DNA of 50,878 bases from Deltaproteobacteria bacterium (GCA_017303575.1 JAFLCL010000034.1:1-50878); one strand, 5' to 3'; counted from the stretch's first letter, positions 7,155-15,895 are shown. The notes: a model not told the origin generated them from the sequence alone. Made by a program: numbers and translations.

Positions 7155-9131
7155 ATGAGCTTCTGGAAGAAACTCTCCGAGTTCTTTCTCGGCCCCGAGC
7201 CCACGGCGCCGGCGTCGACGCCCGTGCCGCCTGCGCCCTCGGGCTCGCCGCTCGAGGCCGCTGTGTGGGCCGCGTGCATGGTGCACATCAAGGGCGGGAC
7301 GCAGTTCGTCGCCGTCGACGTCGCCGACGCGGCGACCGCGGGACAGCCGCGCACCGTGGACAGCATCACGAAGGCCGTGCAGCTCGTGCACGAGCTCTTC
7401 GACCGCGGGATGTTCGGCCCGCACGGCTACACGCGCACGCTGCTCCAGACGCCGGCGGGCACGAACTGGGTCTATCACCCCAAGAGCAGCGCCCCGGCGG
7501 CGGTTGCGCCCGTCCCCGGTGCAGCAGCCGTGGCGCCGAGACCGGCGACCGCCTCGAGCGCAGGCACGGTGCGAGGGCCGCTCGTGCCGCAGGGCTCGCG
7601 TCTGCCGGCGAGCGTCACCGCGCATACCGCCAGCGGCGGAGCGCCCGCCAAGGACCCTTACGACCTGGGCGTGTTCCTCACGCTCACGCCCGCCGAGCAC
7701 CGCGCGCGCTCGCTGAAGATCAACCCGTACCAGACCGCGTGGATCGGGCGCGTCGACGTCATCCCGCCGGAGAGCGACGAGCGCACCGCGCTGATCGATC
7801 GCGGCCTCGAGCTGCGCGGCTTGCTCACGCGGCCCGAGATCGTCGAGATCCATCGCATCGGTGATCTCTGGCTCAAGCACAAGGACGCCGCGCGCCTCGC
7901 CGAGTCCATCGCGCACAAGAACGTCGAGGAGCTCCTCGCGCAGGAGCGGATCGCGCGTCAGCTCGCGAAGACGAAGAAGAAGGAAGAGTCCGCGGCCAAG
8001 CGCACGCGAGAGGCCGAGGACGTCCAGCGCCGCAAGCGCGAGGACATCGTCTACCTCGGCCGGAGCGGCCTCGCGCGCAACGTCAGCAAGGGCCTGTCCG
8101 ATCGACGCTCGAACATCGAGAAGCTCGCAGCGCGTGGGCTGCCGCGCCTGTCGTCGCCCGCGGACGTCGCGCGTGCGCTCGAGCTCGAGATCAAGACGCT
8201 GCGCTTCCTCGCGTTCCATGCCGATGCGCAGCGGCACGCGCACTACGTGCAATTCGAGGTGCCCAAGAAGAAGGGCGGCACGCGCACGCTCTCGGCCCCC
8301 AAGCCGCAGCTGGCCAAGGCGCAGAAGTGGATCCTCGAGGAGGTGCTCGAGAAGCTGCCGGTGGATCCCGTCGCGCACGGCTTCGTGAAGGAGCGCTCCA
8401 CGGTGACGAACGCGCGGCCCCACGCGGGCAAGGCGATCGTCATCAACCAAGACCTCGTGGACTTCTTCCCCACGATCAACTTCGCGCGCGTGCGGAGCGT
8501 GTTCCAGCGCGCGGGCTACTCGCCCGCGGTGGCGACGATCTTCGCGCTGCTCACCACCGAGTGCCCGCGCATCCAGGCCACCTACGCGGGGCACACGTAC
8601 TACGTGGCCACCGGACAGCGCGGCCTGCCGCAGGGCGCGTGCACGAGCCCGGCGCTCTCGAACCTCGTCGCCTCGCGCCTCGATCGTCGCCTCACCGGCT
8701 ACACGAGCAAGCACGGCTGGACGTACACGCGCTACGCCGACGACCTCACCTTCAGCAGCGCCGAAGAGGCCGAGCCCGGCTCGCCGAGCGGCGTCGCCAA
8801 GCTGCTCGCGACGCTCCACCACATCGCGCGCGCCGAGGGCTTCACGATCCACCCCGACAAGGGCCGCATCCAGCGCAAGAGCAAGCGTCAGACGGTCACG
8901 GGCATCGTGGTCAACGAAGCCCACAAGCTCGGCGTGCCGCGCGAAGACATCCGCCTCGTGCGCGCGATCCTCCACAACGCGAAGAAGACCGGCCTCGCGG
9001 CGCAGAACCGCGATCTGTCGCCCACGTTCGAGGCGTGGCTGCGCGGCAAGATCGCCTACATCACGATGGTCGACCGCGCGCGCGGCCTCGCGTTCTCCGA
9101 AGAGCTCGAGCACCTCGACCTCGGGAGGTGA
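7155..9131 (+). CDS. Retron-type reverse transcriptase (msDNA synthase)
   Basis: A 658-residue RNA-directed DNA polymerase that reverse transcribes the msd RNA from an internal guanosine primer to make branched msDNA. The RT domain occupies about residues 330-658. It shows the retron-specific NAxxH motif (Asn419-His423), catalytic Asp433 in INQDLVDFFPTI, the QGACTSPALSNL block, the YADD active site (527-530) and the retron VTG motif (581-583). The N-terminal 330 residues are an extension containing a small domain (about 30-110), a Pro/Ala-rich linker (110-165) and a basic coiled coil (about 245-300, LAKTKKKEESAAKRTREAED). The protein is clearly longer than the roughly 485-residue Mx162 RT. 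ATG 7155 follows the msr-msd RNA directly. Retrons are known anti-phage systems. Confidence 0.95.
   Translation: MSFWKKLSEFFLGPEPTAPASTPVPPAPSGSPLEAAVWAACMVHIKGGTQFVAVDVADAATAGQPRTVDSITKAVQLVHELFDRGMFGPHGYTRTLLQTPAGTNWVYHPKSSAPAAVAPVPGAAAVAPRPATASSAGTVRGPLVPQGSRLPASVTAHTASGGAPAKDPYDLGVFLTLTPAEHRARSLKINPYQTAWIGRVDVIPPESDERTALIDRGLELRGLLTRPEIVEIHRIGDLWLKHKDAARLAESIAHKNVEELLAQERIARQLAKTKKKEESAAKRTREAEDVQRRKREDIVYLGRSGLARNVSKGLSDRRSNIEKLAARGLPRLSSPADVARALELEIKTLRFLAFHADAQRHAHYVQFEVPKKKGGTRTLSAPKPQLAKAQKWILEEVLEKLPVDPVAHGFVKERSTVTNARPHAGKAIVINQDLVDFFPTINFARVRSVFQRAGYSPAVATIFALLTTECPRIQATYAGHTYYVATGQRGLPQGACTSPALSNLVASRLDRRLTGYTSKHGWTYTRYADDLTFSSAEEAEPGSPSGVAKLLATLHHIARAEGFTIHPDKGRIQRKSKRQTVTGIVVNEAHKLGVPREDIRLVRAILHNAKKTGLAAQNRDLSPTFEAWLRGKIAYITMVDRARGLAFSEELEHLDLGR
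9124..9131 (+). promoter_or_regulatory. Ribosome binding site for the retron partner gene
   Basis: GGAGGTGA, a near-perfect Shine-Dalgarno sequence, overlaps the RT stop codon (TGA 9129-9131) and sits 3 bases before the GTG at 9135. It fixes that start and indicates coupled translation of RT and partner. Confidence 0.75.
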
Positions 9132-9134
9132 GAC

Positions 9135-9821
9135 GTGCTGCCCATCGCCATACCGTTGATCGTCGGGATCCTCGGGGCTGCGGGCGGGCTCTACCTCGCG
9201 CGCACACTGAACGAGCACGGCTCCGAGTCGTTGGCGCGCGTCGTCCAGGTGACGAGTCTGGTGATCCTCGTCGCCGGTGTCGGTCGCGCCGCATGGCTCG
9301 GCCTGCGCGACACGTCGTTGCCTTCGCCCGCCACGGCGGTCTCGGAGGGCATGACCGATCTGGTCGATGGCATGAGCTCGGAGCAAGTGAGCGCGCGCTG
9401 CAACGGCCCATTCGGCGCGTTCGCGGACGACGCCGCGCATCGTGGCGAGTGCCAATGCATCGTGACCGCCCTCGAGTCCGCCCGCGCGAACGAGCCCACG
9501 CTGTTGATGCGCGTGAGCCAGGGTGGCTTCCTCGTCGACGGCAGCGGGTCCGCGCTGCTCGCGTTCCGCATGGCCTACGGGCGATGCGTCCAGCCGCAGC
9601 TCGCGGCATGGGTGGCCGCGGACTGTCGCACCGGATGTCAGGGCGACCCTGGTGCGTGCGCGACGGGCTGCATGTGTGTGGGCACGGCGATCGTGCGCGG
9701 CCGCAACCCCACGGAGCTCGGAGACCTCTTCTGGCCCCATGACGCGCCGCTCGGCGCATCGCGCGACTACGGCCTGCACAACGCGATCGTCCGCGCAGGC
9801 TTCGAGTGCCAGATGCAGTGA
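9135..9821 (+). CDS. Two-helix cysteine-rich membrane protein in the retron operon
   Basis: A 228-residue protein of unrecognised family. Two hydrophobic segments (about 2-22 and 33-57) are followed by a roughly 170-residue domain with ten cysteines, clustered in ECQCI and DCRTGC...ACATGCMCVG. An even, clustered cysteine set suggests a disulfide-stabilised domain outside the cytoplasm. The GTG at 9135 follows the RT stop by 3 bases and has a strong ribosome binding site, so it is co-expressed with the retron RT. Retron operons commonly carry an effector gene, and membrane-spanning effectors are known (for example the Ec48 type), so this is a candidate effector or accessory protein; that role is inference. 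The alternative is an unrelated envelope protein inserted next to the retron. Confidence 0.8.
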   Translation: MLPIAIPLIVGILGAAGGLYLARTLNEHGSESLARVVQVTSLVILVAGVGRAAWLGLRDTSLPSPATAVSEGMTDLVDGMSSEQVSARCNGPFGAFADDAAHRGECQCIVTALESARANEPTLLMRVSQGGFLVDGSGSALLAFRMAYGRCVQPQLAAWVAADCRTGCQGDPGACATGCMCVGTAIVRGRNPTELGDLFWPHDAPLGASRDYGLHNAIVRAGFECQMQ

Positions 9822-9850
9822 GCCGCCGCACGCGCCCGCCACGCCCATGC

Positions 9851-10735
9851 TCAGCGCGGTCGGTGCCGACGTCGAAGGCCGAGCCACGAGATGGCGGCCA
9901 CGAGTCCGCTGATCTCGGGGCGCGCGCCGCGTGGGCTCGATCCGGGAGCGGTCACACTGCACCATCGCCCGCACTCCATCGGCACGAACGCGGGTACCGA
10001 AGTCGGTGTCACGTCGATCTCGATGGGTTCGCTGGCGTTCCCCGCTGCGTCGATCACTCGGACGCGCACGGTCTCGACGGCTCCCTCGACCCATCCGTCG
10101 ACGTGCGCCTCACCGAGGCACTCTACGGAAGCGGTGCCGAAGGACGACGTCCCCGTCGCGTCGGCGCGCGCGAAGAGCCTGCCCCGAGACGTGTCTCCGT
10201 CGAGCACCTCGATCTCGGCAACGCAGAGATCGTCGCCAATCTCCGCGAGATCCCACGCCAGCCCTGCAGCGATGCGCGATGCGCACCAGCGCGTGCCGCT
10301 CGATCCATGGGCCTCCAGGGACTCGATGACCGGTGGCGTCACGTCGAGCTCAGCCGAGACCCGAAAGGCAGTGCTTTCGATCGCTCCGTCCGCGACGCGT
10401 GCCGCTCCAATCGTGTAGGTGCCCGGTATCCATGCCGTGGTCGGTCCGACCCAGAACGCCGATCCGCTCGCGTCGCCTGCCGGTTCCACGCGCACATCGA
10501 CCGCGTCTCCCGCTTCGTTCGTCACGAGCACAGTCATCGGGTCATGCCGAGAGAGTCGCGCGAAGACGCGGCCGTTGAGCGGCATGACGGCCGGGTCACC
10601 CCCGCGGTCGTCGAAGAACGGAGCCTGCGAAGTCGGGCATCCGCACATGCACTGCGCCTCCGCGAGACCGGGCACCGTCGCCCCGACCGTCAGAGAGATC
10701 ATCGCGCTGAAGCTCCAGCCGACACGTCGGCCCAA
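9851..10735 (-). CDS. Secreted protein with MYXO-CTERM-like C-terminus
   Basis: A 294-residue protein with an N-terminal signal peptide (GRRVGWSFSAMISLTVGATV...LAEA, cleavage near residue 27). Mature cysteines follow at once (CMCGCPTS). The middle looks like one or two Ig-like beta-sandwich domains: VTPPVIESLEAH, then RVRVIDAAGNASEPIEIDV, a phrase typical of such domains. The C-terminal end has a cysteine pair, a hydrophobic stretch (GLVAAISWLGL) and an Arg-rich tail, resembling the MYXO-CTERM sorting signal of myxobacterial surface proteins. The start appears to be a TTG at 10735; the next in-frame ATG (10702) would shorten the signal peptide. It converges with the retron operon. Function unknown. 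Confidence 0.75.
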   Translation of the reverse strand: MGRRVGWSFSAMISLTVGATVPGLAEAQCMCGCPTSQAPFFDDRGGDPAVMPLNGRVFARLSRHDPMTVLVTNEAGDAVDVRVEPAGDASGSAFWVGPTTAWIPGTYTIGAARVADGAIESTAFRVSAELDVTPPVIESLEAHGSSGTRWCASRIAAGLAWDLAEIGDDLCVAEIEVLDGDTSRGRLFARADATGTSSFGTASVECLGEAHVDGWVEGAVETVRVRVIDAAGNASEPIEIDVTPTSVPAFVPMECGRWCSVTAPGSSPRGARPEISGLVAAISWLGLRRRHRPR

Positions 10736-10815
10736 TTCACTCCTCCAGCCATCGAGGGTCGCACGACTCGGTGAAGTCAGCGAACCAGTGGAGCCTGCGT
10801 GTTAGGGTCCGCGCC

Positions 10816-11259
10816 GTGACGCAGGTGCTCTCGGACTCTGCTCGACGCGACGCGATGGCGTTCGGTGAGGCGCTCTTCGCGCGCACGCTCGATCAGGCGC
10901 CGCCCGCCGATCGCATGGCGTGGTTCATCACCGATCTCGACGACTTCGTCGCGCACCTGAACGTGCGCGCGCGCATGCTCTTTCGGCTGTGCCTGTTCGT
11001 CGTGACGTGGATCGCGCCGATCGTGGGCGGACGCATGTCGCGCCTCGCGTCGCTCTCGCTGCCTGATCGCATCGAGGCGCTCGAGGCCCTCGAGCGCACG
11101 CCGCTCTCGCTCGCGCTCTTCGGGGCGCGCGCGATCGTGAGCCTCGTCTACTACGAGCACCCCGATGCGGCGCGGGAGATCGGCTGGGATCGCAAGTGCC
11201 TCACGGCCGTTCGCGCCGAAGCGGGCGAGGCACGCGAAGAAGCGACGGTGACGACGTGA
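10816..11259 (+). CDS. Small partner protein of the GMC oxidoreductase
   Basis: A 147-residue protein encoded directly before and overlapping the GMC oxidoreductase. It is helical, with one possible hydrophobic segment (FRLCLFVVTWIAPIVGG). Small proteins of this size often serve as the third subunit or chaperone of flavin dehydrogenases such as gluconate 2-dehydrogenase; the match here rests on context and length rather than a clear motif. The GTG at 10816 is preferred over the ATG at 10771 because the first fifteen residues are atypical. The TGA (11257-11259) overlaps the GTG start of the next gene. Confidence 0.7.
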   Translation: MTQVLSDSARRDAMAFGEALFARTLDQAPPADRMAWFITDLDDFVAHLNVRARMLFRLCLFVVTWIAPIVGGRMSRLASLSLPDRIEALEALERTPLSLALFGARAIVSLVYYEHPDAAREIGWDRKCLTAVRAEAGEAREEATVTT

Positions 11260-12785
11260 GCATCGTGTCGGGCGCGCAAATGACGGGCGATCTCGACGTC
11301 GACTGCGACGTCGTGATCGTGGGCTCGGGCGCAGGCGGCGCCGTGATGGCCACCGAGCTCGCGCTCGCGGGCAAGCGCGTGATCGTGCTCGAAGAGGGCA
11401 AGAACGTGCCGGCCGCCGAGCACGGCGCGATGCGGCAGAGCGAGTCCTTGCGTCACGTGTGGCGCGAGGGCGGGATGACGACGTCGCTGGGTCTGTTCGG
11501 CGCGCCGACGATCAACGTGACGATGGGCCGCGTCGTCGGCGGCTCGAGCGTCGTGACCGGTGGCGTGTGCTTCCGCGTGCCCGACTCGATCCTGCGCGTG
11601 TGGTCGCGCGACATGGAGCTCGCGGACTTCACGCCCGAGGCGCTCGACCCGTACTACCGACACGTCGAAGAGGCGATCCACGTCGAGGAGGTGCCCGTCT
11701 CGATGCGCTCGCGCTCGACGGAGCTCTTCGCCGAGGGCGCCGCGAAGCTCGGCATCCCCGTGCACCCGCTGCGCCGCAACACCAAGGGCTGCAACGGCTG
11801 CGGGCGCTGCAACTTCGGCTGTCCGCACAGCGCGAAGATGTCGGTCGATCTCTCGTACCTGCCGCGCGCGATCGAGGCAGGCGCCACGCTTTACACCGAC
11901 TGCCTCGTCGACCGCGTGACGATGAAGGGCAACCGCGCGATCGGCGTCGAGGGGCGCCTGATGACGGGCCCCGTCGGTACCAAGAAGGGCAAGCTGCGCG
12001 TGCGCGCCAAGCGCGTGATCGTCGCGTGCGGCGGCATGCATTCACCATTGCTCTTGCGCGCGAGCGGCCTCGGCCACGTCGGATCGCACATCGGCAGAAA
12101 CCTCACGCTGCACCCGGGCTTCCGTGTGTACGCGCGCTTCGATCGTCCGGTGCGCGGCTGGCAGGGCGCGCTCCAGAGCGCGTTCGTCGACGCGTTCGAG
12201 CACGACGGCGTGACGCTCACGAGCCTCTTCGTCCCCGCGTCGGTGATCGCGGCGACGATGCCGTACGCCGGACCCAAGCACGCGAAGCTCGCGGAGCAGG
12301 TCGATCACATCGCGATGTTCGGCACGATGGTGCACGACGACGGCGGCGGCTCGATCCACAAGAATCCCTTCGGTCGCGAGCCGATCTCGTTCTATCAGTG
12401 CTCGCCAGAAGACCACGTCCGCATGCGCTTCGGCATGCGCAAGCTCGCAGACTGCTTCCTCGCGGCGGGCGCGAAGGAGGTGTTCCTCCCCATCCTCGGC
12501 AGCGATGGCCTGACGCCCGACGCGTACCGTCGCTTCGATCTCGATCGCGTGCCGAGCTCGCGCTTCGAGGCGGCCTCGCAGCACCCGCTCGGCACGTGCC
12601 GCATGAGCAAGTACGCGGGCGATGGTGTGGTCGATCCGTGGGGCAAGGTCTGGGACACGGAGGGCCTGTACGTGACCGATGGATCGATCCTCCCATCGAG
12701 CCTCGGCGTGAACCCGCAGCTCACCATCATGATGGCGGCGACGCGCATCGCGTGGCGCATGCGCGACGAGAACTTTTCTTCCTGA
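11256..12785 (+). CDS. GMC-family FAD-dependent oxidoreductase with Fe-S-like cysteine cluster
   Basis: A 509-residue flavoprotein that oxidises an alcohol or sterol-type substrate. The dinucleotide-binding motif VIVGSGAGGAVMA (Gly23-x-Gly25-x2-Gly28) is followed by VIVLEEGK. Near residue 180 there is a ferredoxin-like CNGCGRCNFGCPHSAK segment, seen in the GMC branch with cholesterol-oxidase-like and glucoside dehydrogenase members. The C-terminal GMC signature HPLGTCRM is followed by GLYVTDGSILPSSLGVNPQL, with the catalytic His in HPLGT and the Asn in VNPQL. The GTG at 11256 overlaps the previous stop (GTGA). The substrate cannot be deduced. The 118 bases after its stop contain two strong hairpins. 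Confidence 0.9.
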   Translation: MSIVSGAQMTGDLDVDCDVVIVGSGAGGAVMATELALAGKRVIVLEEGKNVPAAEHGAMRQSESLRHVWREGGMTTSLGLFGAPTINVTMGRVVGGSSVVTGGVCFRVPDSILRVWSRDMELADFTPEALDPYYRHVEEAIHVEEVPVSMRSRSTELFAEGAAKLGIPVHPLRRNTKGCNGCGRCNFGCPHSAKMSVDLSYLPRAIEAGATLYTDCLVDRVTMKGNRAIGVEGRLMTGPVGTKKGKLRVRAKRVIVACGGMHSPLLLRASGLGHVGSHIGRNLTLHPGFRVYARFDRPVRGWQGALQSAFVDAFEHDGVTLTSLFVPASVIAATMPYAGPKHAKLAEQVDHIAMFGTMVHDDGGGSIHKNPFGREPISFYQCSPEDHVRMRFGMRKLADCFLAAGAKEVFLPILGSDGLTPDAYRRFDLDRVPSSRFEAASQHPLGTCRMSKYAGDGVVDPWGKVWDTEGLYVTDGSILPSSLGVNPQLTIMMAATRIAWRMRDENFSS

Positions 12786-12816
12786 GGGTCCGAGCGGACC
12801 CTCCCCGCTTTGCGGG
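12784..12816 (+). terminator. Two adjacent hairpins after the GMC gene
   Basis: GAGGGTCC (12784-12791) pairs with GGACCCTC (12796-12803) over a 4-base loop, beginning within the TGA stop. It is followed directly by CCCGC-TTT-GCGGG (12804-12816). No T-run follows, so intrinsic termination is uncertain; the stems may protect the mRNA 3' end or aid Rho-dependent termination. Confidence 0.5.
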
Positions 12817-12903
12817 ACCCCTCCCGCTCCGTTCGCGGTGCGAACGCTGCGCGCGGGCCCCAACCCCGCTTGCGTCTCGTCCTGATGCCTCGCTGGAGCT
12901 CGC

Positions 12904-13770
12904 GTGCCGCTGCCTCTGTTCGAAGCGCTCTGTGTGGTCGTCGTGCTGCTCACGCTCGCGCTGCACTGGCGCGCGGAGCCCACGCCCGCGTCGCGCGCGC
13001 GCTTCCTGAGTGACTACGCGTTGCTCGCGCTCGCGGGCTTCGTGGGCGAGCAGACGTCGATCACGATGTATCGGTCGTACGGCTACGCGACGGACTGGCA
13101 TGCACGCATGCTCGATGTGCCGCTGCTCGTGCCGCTGATCTGGCCGCTCGTGATCTTGTCCGCGCGCGGCGTGCGCAAGGCGCTCTTTCCTGCGGCCCGG
13201 CCGTGGCAGCGGCCGCTCCTCTTGTTCGTGCTCGTGACGGCCGACGCGTCGTTGATGGAAGTGCTCGCCACGCGCGCGGAGCTCTGGACGTGGAGCGAGC
13301 CGGGTCATCTGGATGTGCCGGTCCAGGGCATCTTGGCGTGGGGCTACTTCGCGGCGGCGGCCGACGTGCTGCTCGATCGACTCGAGGGCATCGGCCGCTT
13401 GCTCGTGGTGCCGGCGAGCGTGCTCGCGGCGCACGCGCTGATCTGCGCGACGTGGTGGTACGGCCTTCGATGGATCCTACGCGGTGACCTCGGCACGGCG
13501 GGCGTGATCGGCGTCGCCGTGCTCGGCGCGCTCGCGAGCGGCTACGCGTGGCACCTGCGATCCAAGGGCCGCGCGCTGCCGCCCGCGGTGCTCGTCCCGC
13601 GCCTCGCGGCCACCGCGCTCTTCGCGGCGCTGTTCTTCAGTACGGCCGCGACCGAGTGGCCGTACTGGGTGCACCTCGTGAGCGTGGGTGTGCCGTACGC
13701 GATCGTCACGCGGATGCCGAAGCGTGAGGCGCCCACGGCCTCTCCCCGGGGTGCCATCCCGGCGCAGTGA
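12904..13770 (+). CDS. CruF-like (DUF422) integral membrane protein
   Basis: A 288-residue protein with about seven hydrophobic segments. Conserved-looking pieces fit the carotenoid-biosynthesis membrane protein family that includes CruF carotenoid hydratases: GYATDW followed by DVPLLVPLIWPLVI, then TADASLMEVLATRAELWTW and VPVQGILAWGYF. CruF adds water to the end of acyclic carotenoids. No phytoene synthase or desaturase gene lies nearby, so the substrate is open and a general membrane role is possible. It starts at GTG 12904, the only start consistent with the first hydrophobic helix. The gene converges with the ferritin-like gene. Confidence 0.55.
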   Translation: MPLPLFEALCVVVVLLTLALHWRAEPTPASRARFLSDYALLALAGFVGEQTSITMYRSYGYATDWHARMLDVPLLVPLIWPLVILSARGVRKALFPAARPWQRPLLLFVLVTADASLMEVLATRAELWTWSEPGHLDVPVQGILAWGYFAAAADVLLDRLEGIGRLLVVPASVLAAHALICATWWYGLRWILRGDLGTAGVIGVAVLGALASGYAWHLRSKGRALPPAVLVPRLAATALFAALFFSTAATEWPYWVHLVSVGVPYAIVTRMPKREAPTASPRGAIPAQ

Positions 13771-13802
13771 GAGCGATCGCGCTTCGCTGTCGTCGTCGAG
13801 GC

Positions 13803-15755
13803 TCAGGTGTCCGAGCGGAAGCCGATGCGTGCGTGGGTGCCGTCGCAGAGCGGCTTCTGGCCGGAGCCTCCGCAGCGGCAGAGCTTCGCGCCCGTGGTCT
13901 TGAGCACGCTTCGTCCGGTGCCCGCGCAGATCTCCACGTTGCCCTGCACGTCGAGCGGGCCGTTCGGCAGCGGACGCACGCGGAGCGGGCCACGTCGATC
14001 CGAGAGCGGGGTCACCTCGAGCGTCGCGGGCTCGCCGCTCGCGACGAAACCATCGACGTGCGAGCCATCGCAGTACGGCTTCTTTCGGCTCTTGCCACAA
14101 CGACACAGCGTCGCGCGCAGCCGAGGCGGCTCGCCGTCGATCGCGAGCTCGGCGTGCACTGCGTACGGGCCGTTCTCTCGAACGCGGAGCACGTTGACCT
14201 TGGGCGGTGCTTCCTCGGGGCCGCCGTCCTTGCGCACGAGCGTGATCGCGCCGCTCGGACAGGCCGTCGCCACGCGCATCAGATCCTCGACCCGCGTGCG
14301 CTCGGGATGGAGCCAAGGCCCCACCACGTTCGCCACGAACACCTCGGGCTCGCCGAGCACGCAGTGACGCGCGTGGATGCAGCGTCGGGCCTCGAACTGC
14401 AGCGTGACACCCTCGGACTCGACGATCTCCACCGCGCCGTCGTGCTGGCTCGGCGCGGGCGCGGCGACCACGGGCTCTCTCACCACGGGCAGCGAGCGTG
14501 AGGTCGGCGCGGGAGGCGCGAGCTCCACGCGCGACAGCTCGCGCGCGACCTCCTCGAAGACGCGCGTGCACCGCGAGAGCTCCGGCGTGCTCGCCGTCGC
14601 GGCCTCGCATGCAGCGGCAAGTTGCTGCGCGCGCTCGCGAAGGAAGGTCCACTCGCTGCCTCCGTGCGGCAGCGGCGCGATCGTGCGCAGCAGCGCGAAC
14701 GTCATCCCTGCCGTCACTCCGGGATGATCGGGGCTCGCGGGCATGCGCGTGAGCTCGGAGCCGAGCACACCGACCGCCTGCATCGACGCGATCGCGGCGT
14801 CGAGGAGCGTGCGCTTGGCCTCCACCTCGCCTGCCCAGCCGAAGCCCTGCGCGAGCAGGCGCAGGCTGAACGTGTAGGCCGAGTTCGCGAGGTCCACGAC
14901 CTCCTCGGCCACCGGCGCGGTGATCCACACGCGGCCCTCGGGCATGGGCGGACGACGCATCACGGGGTTGCGCGCAGCAGGCCGCGCCGGCGCGAACGAG
15001 GCGCGCGCGCGAACGAGCGCGTCGAGCTCGGTGCGGATGTCGACGAACTTCCTGAAGTGAGAGTCCTCCGTGTGCCCCGGCGCGCCCTCGCCCTGCTGGA
15101 CGATCGTCTCGAGCGCCGCATGCGCGGAGGCGAGGTCGGTGACGCGCCTCATGCCCGGGAGCGACAAGAGCTCTGGGCCCACCTGCGCCGCCGGATCGCC
15201 GACGAAGAGCGCGCGCTCGCCGAGCTTCTCCGCGAGCGTCGTGAAGCCTGTGCGGATCGCGGCGTAGAGCGCGCCGACCGTGGCGAAGTCGAGCGCCATC
15301 GGCATGAGACCGGGGCGGCGCGGTCCGCGCACGTACGCCAGCGTCGGCGCGAAGCCCGCACCATCCGGGAGATCCACGCCCTCCGGTCGCTCGAGGAAGA
15401 TGAAGTGATCGAGCGTCGCGCGATCGAGCGCCGCGAGCTGGAGCACGATGCCAGCGGGGTGCACACCCGGAGACGTCGGAAAATTCTGTCGTCCGAAGTG
15501 CGGCGTCCCGCCGATGGCCGTGAGGAGGTTCGAGACGAGCGACAGGTGCGTCATCTCTTCGATGGCCACGCTGGTGATCGAGCGACGCCAGCGCTGCGTC
15601 GCCTCGAGCTCGTCGGGCTGGAGGTCGTCGCGCGCGTCCTTCATCGAGAACGCCGCGTAGAGGTAGCAGCACATGAGATCGTGCTCGATCTCGGCAGCCT
15701 CGGAGAGGAGGTAGTGGAGCTGCTCGCGATCGCGCACGGAGACTTCGGTCGCCAT
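13803..15755 (-). CDS. Ferritin-like / ferredoxin-like / double CDGSH iron-sulfur fusion protein
   Basis: A 650-residue cytoplasmic protein combining several metal modules. Residues about 8-230 form a ferritin-like domain (LHYLLSEAAEIEHDLMCCYL, SVAIEEMTHLSLVSNLL: paired Glu/His helices as in VioB/iminophenylpyruvate-dimer-synthase-type proteins). A divergent single-cluster ferredoxin-like region has Cys459, Cys465 and Cys499 (RCIHARHC...ACPSGAI). Two CDGSH zinc-finger-type 2Fe-2S motifs follow: Cys551/553/562 with His566, and Cys626/628/637 with His641. A role in iron-linked redox chemistry or oxidative-stress handling is inferred. The ATG at 15755 is chosen because the frame further upstream has no similarity. 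It is divergent from the tetR gene and may be controlled by the palindrome at 15896. Confidence 0.85.
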   Translation of the reverse strand: MATEVSVRDREQLHYLLSEAAEIEHDLMCCYLYAAFSMKDARDDLQPDELEATQRWRRSITSVAIEEMTHLSLVSNLLTAIGGTPHFGRQNFPTSPGVHPAGIVLQLAALDRATLDHFIFLERPEGVDLPDGAGFAPTLAYVRGPRRPGLMPMALDFATVGALYAAIRTGFTTLAEKLGERALFVGDPAAQVGPELLSLPGMRRVTDLASAHAALETIVQQGEGAPGHTEDSHFRKFVDIRTELDALVRARASFAPARPAARNPVMRRPPMPEGRVWITAPVAEEVVDLANSAYTFSLRLLAQGFGWAGEVEAKRTLLDAAIASMQAVGVLGSELTRMPASPDHPGVTAGMTFALLRTIAPLPHGGSEWTFLRERAQQLAAACEAATASTPELSRCTRVFEEVARELSRVELAPPAPTSRSLPVVREPVVAAPAPSQHDGAVEIVESEGVTLQFEARRCIHARHCVLGEPEVFVANVVGPWLHPERTRVEDLMRVATACPSGAITLVRKDGGPEEAPPKVNVLRVRENGPYAVHAELAIDGEPPRLRATLCRCGKSRKKPYCDGSHVDGFVASGEPATLEVTPLSDRRGPLRVRPLPNGPLDVQGNVEICAGTGRSVLKTTGAKLCRCGGSGQKPLCDGTHARIGFRSDT

Positions 15756-15895
15756 GGGCGAGACGCTACACGCGCTCGCGGAGACTCGGACGCGAGAGAG
15801 CGCTGGGGCCCACCCATCCGAGGAGGCACGCGGCCCGGCAGTGACGCACGCGTCGTGGCTGGCCCTTGCGTCGAGAGGGTGTCTCCGCCACAACT

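Noticed and set aside
7155..9131. Reverse transcriptase as a group II intron or diversity-generating retroelement RT
   Set aside because: NAxxH and VTG motifs and the flanking a1/a2 msr-msd RNA are retron features; no intron domain V/VI or template/variable repeats are seen.
7014..10094. A 1026-codon minus-strand frame across the retron
   Set aside because: It overlaps the RT with all its motifs and gives an Arg/Asp-rich low-complexity protein; a shadow frame.
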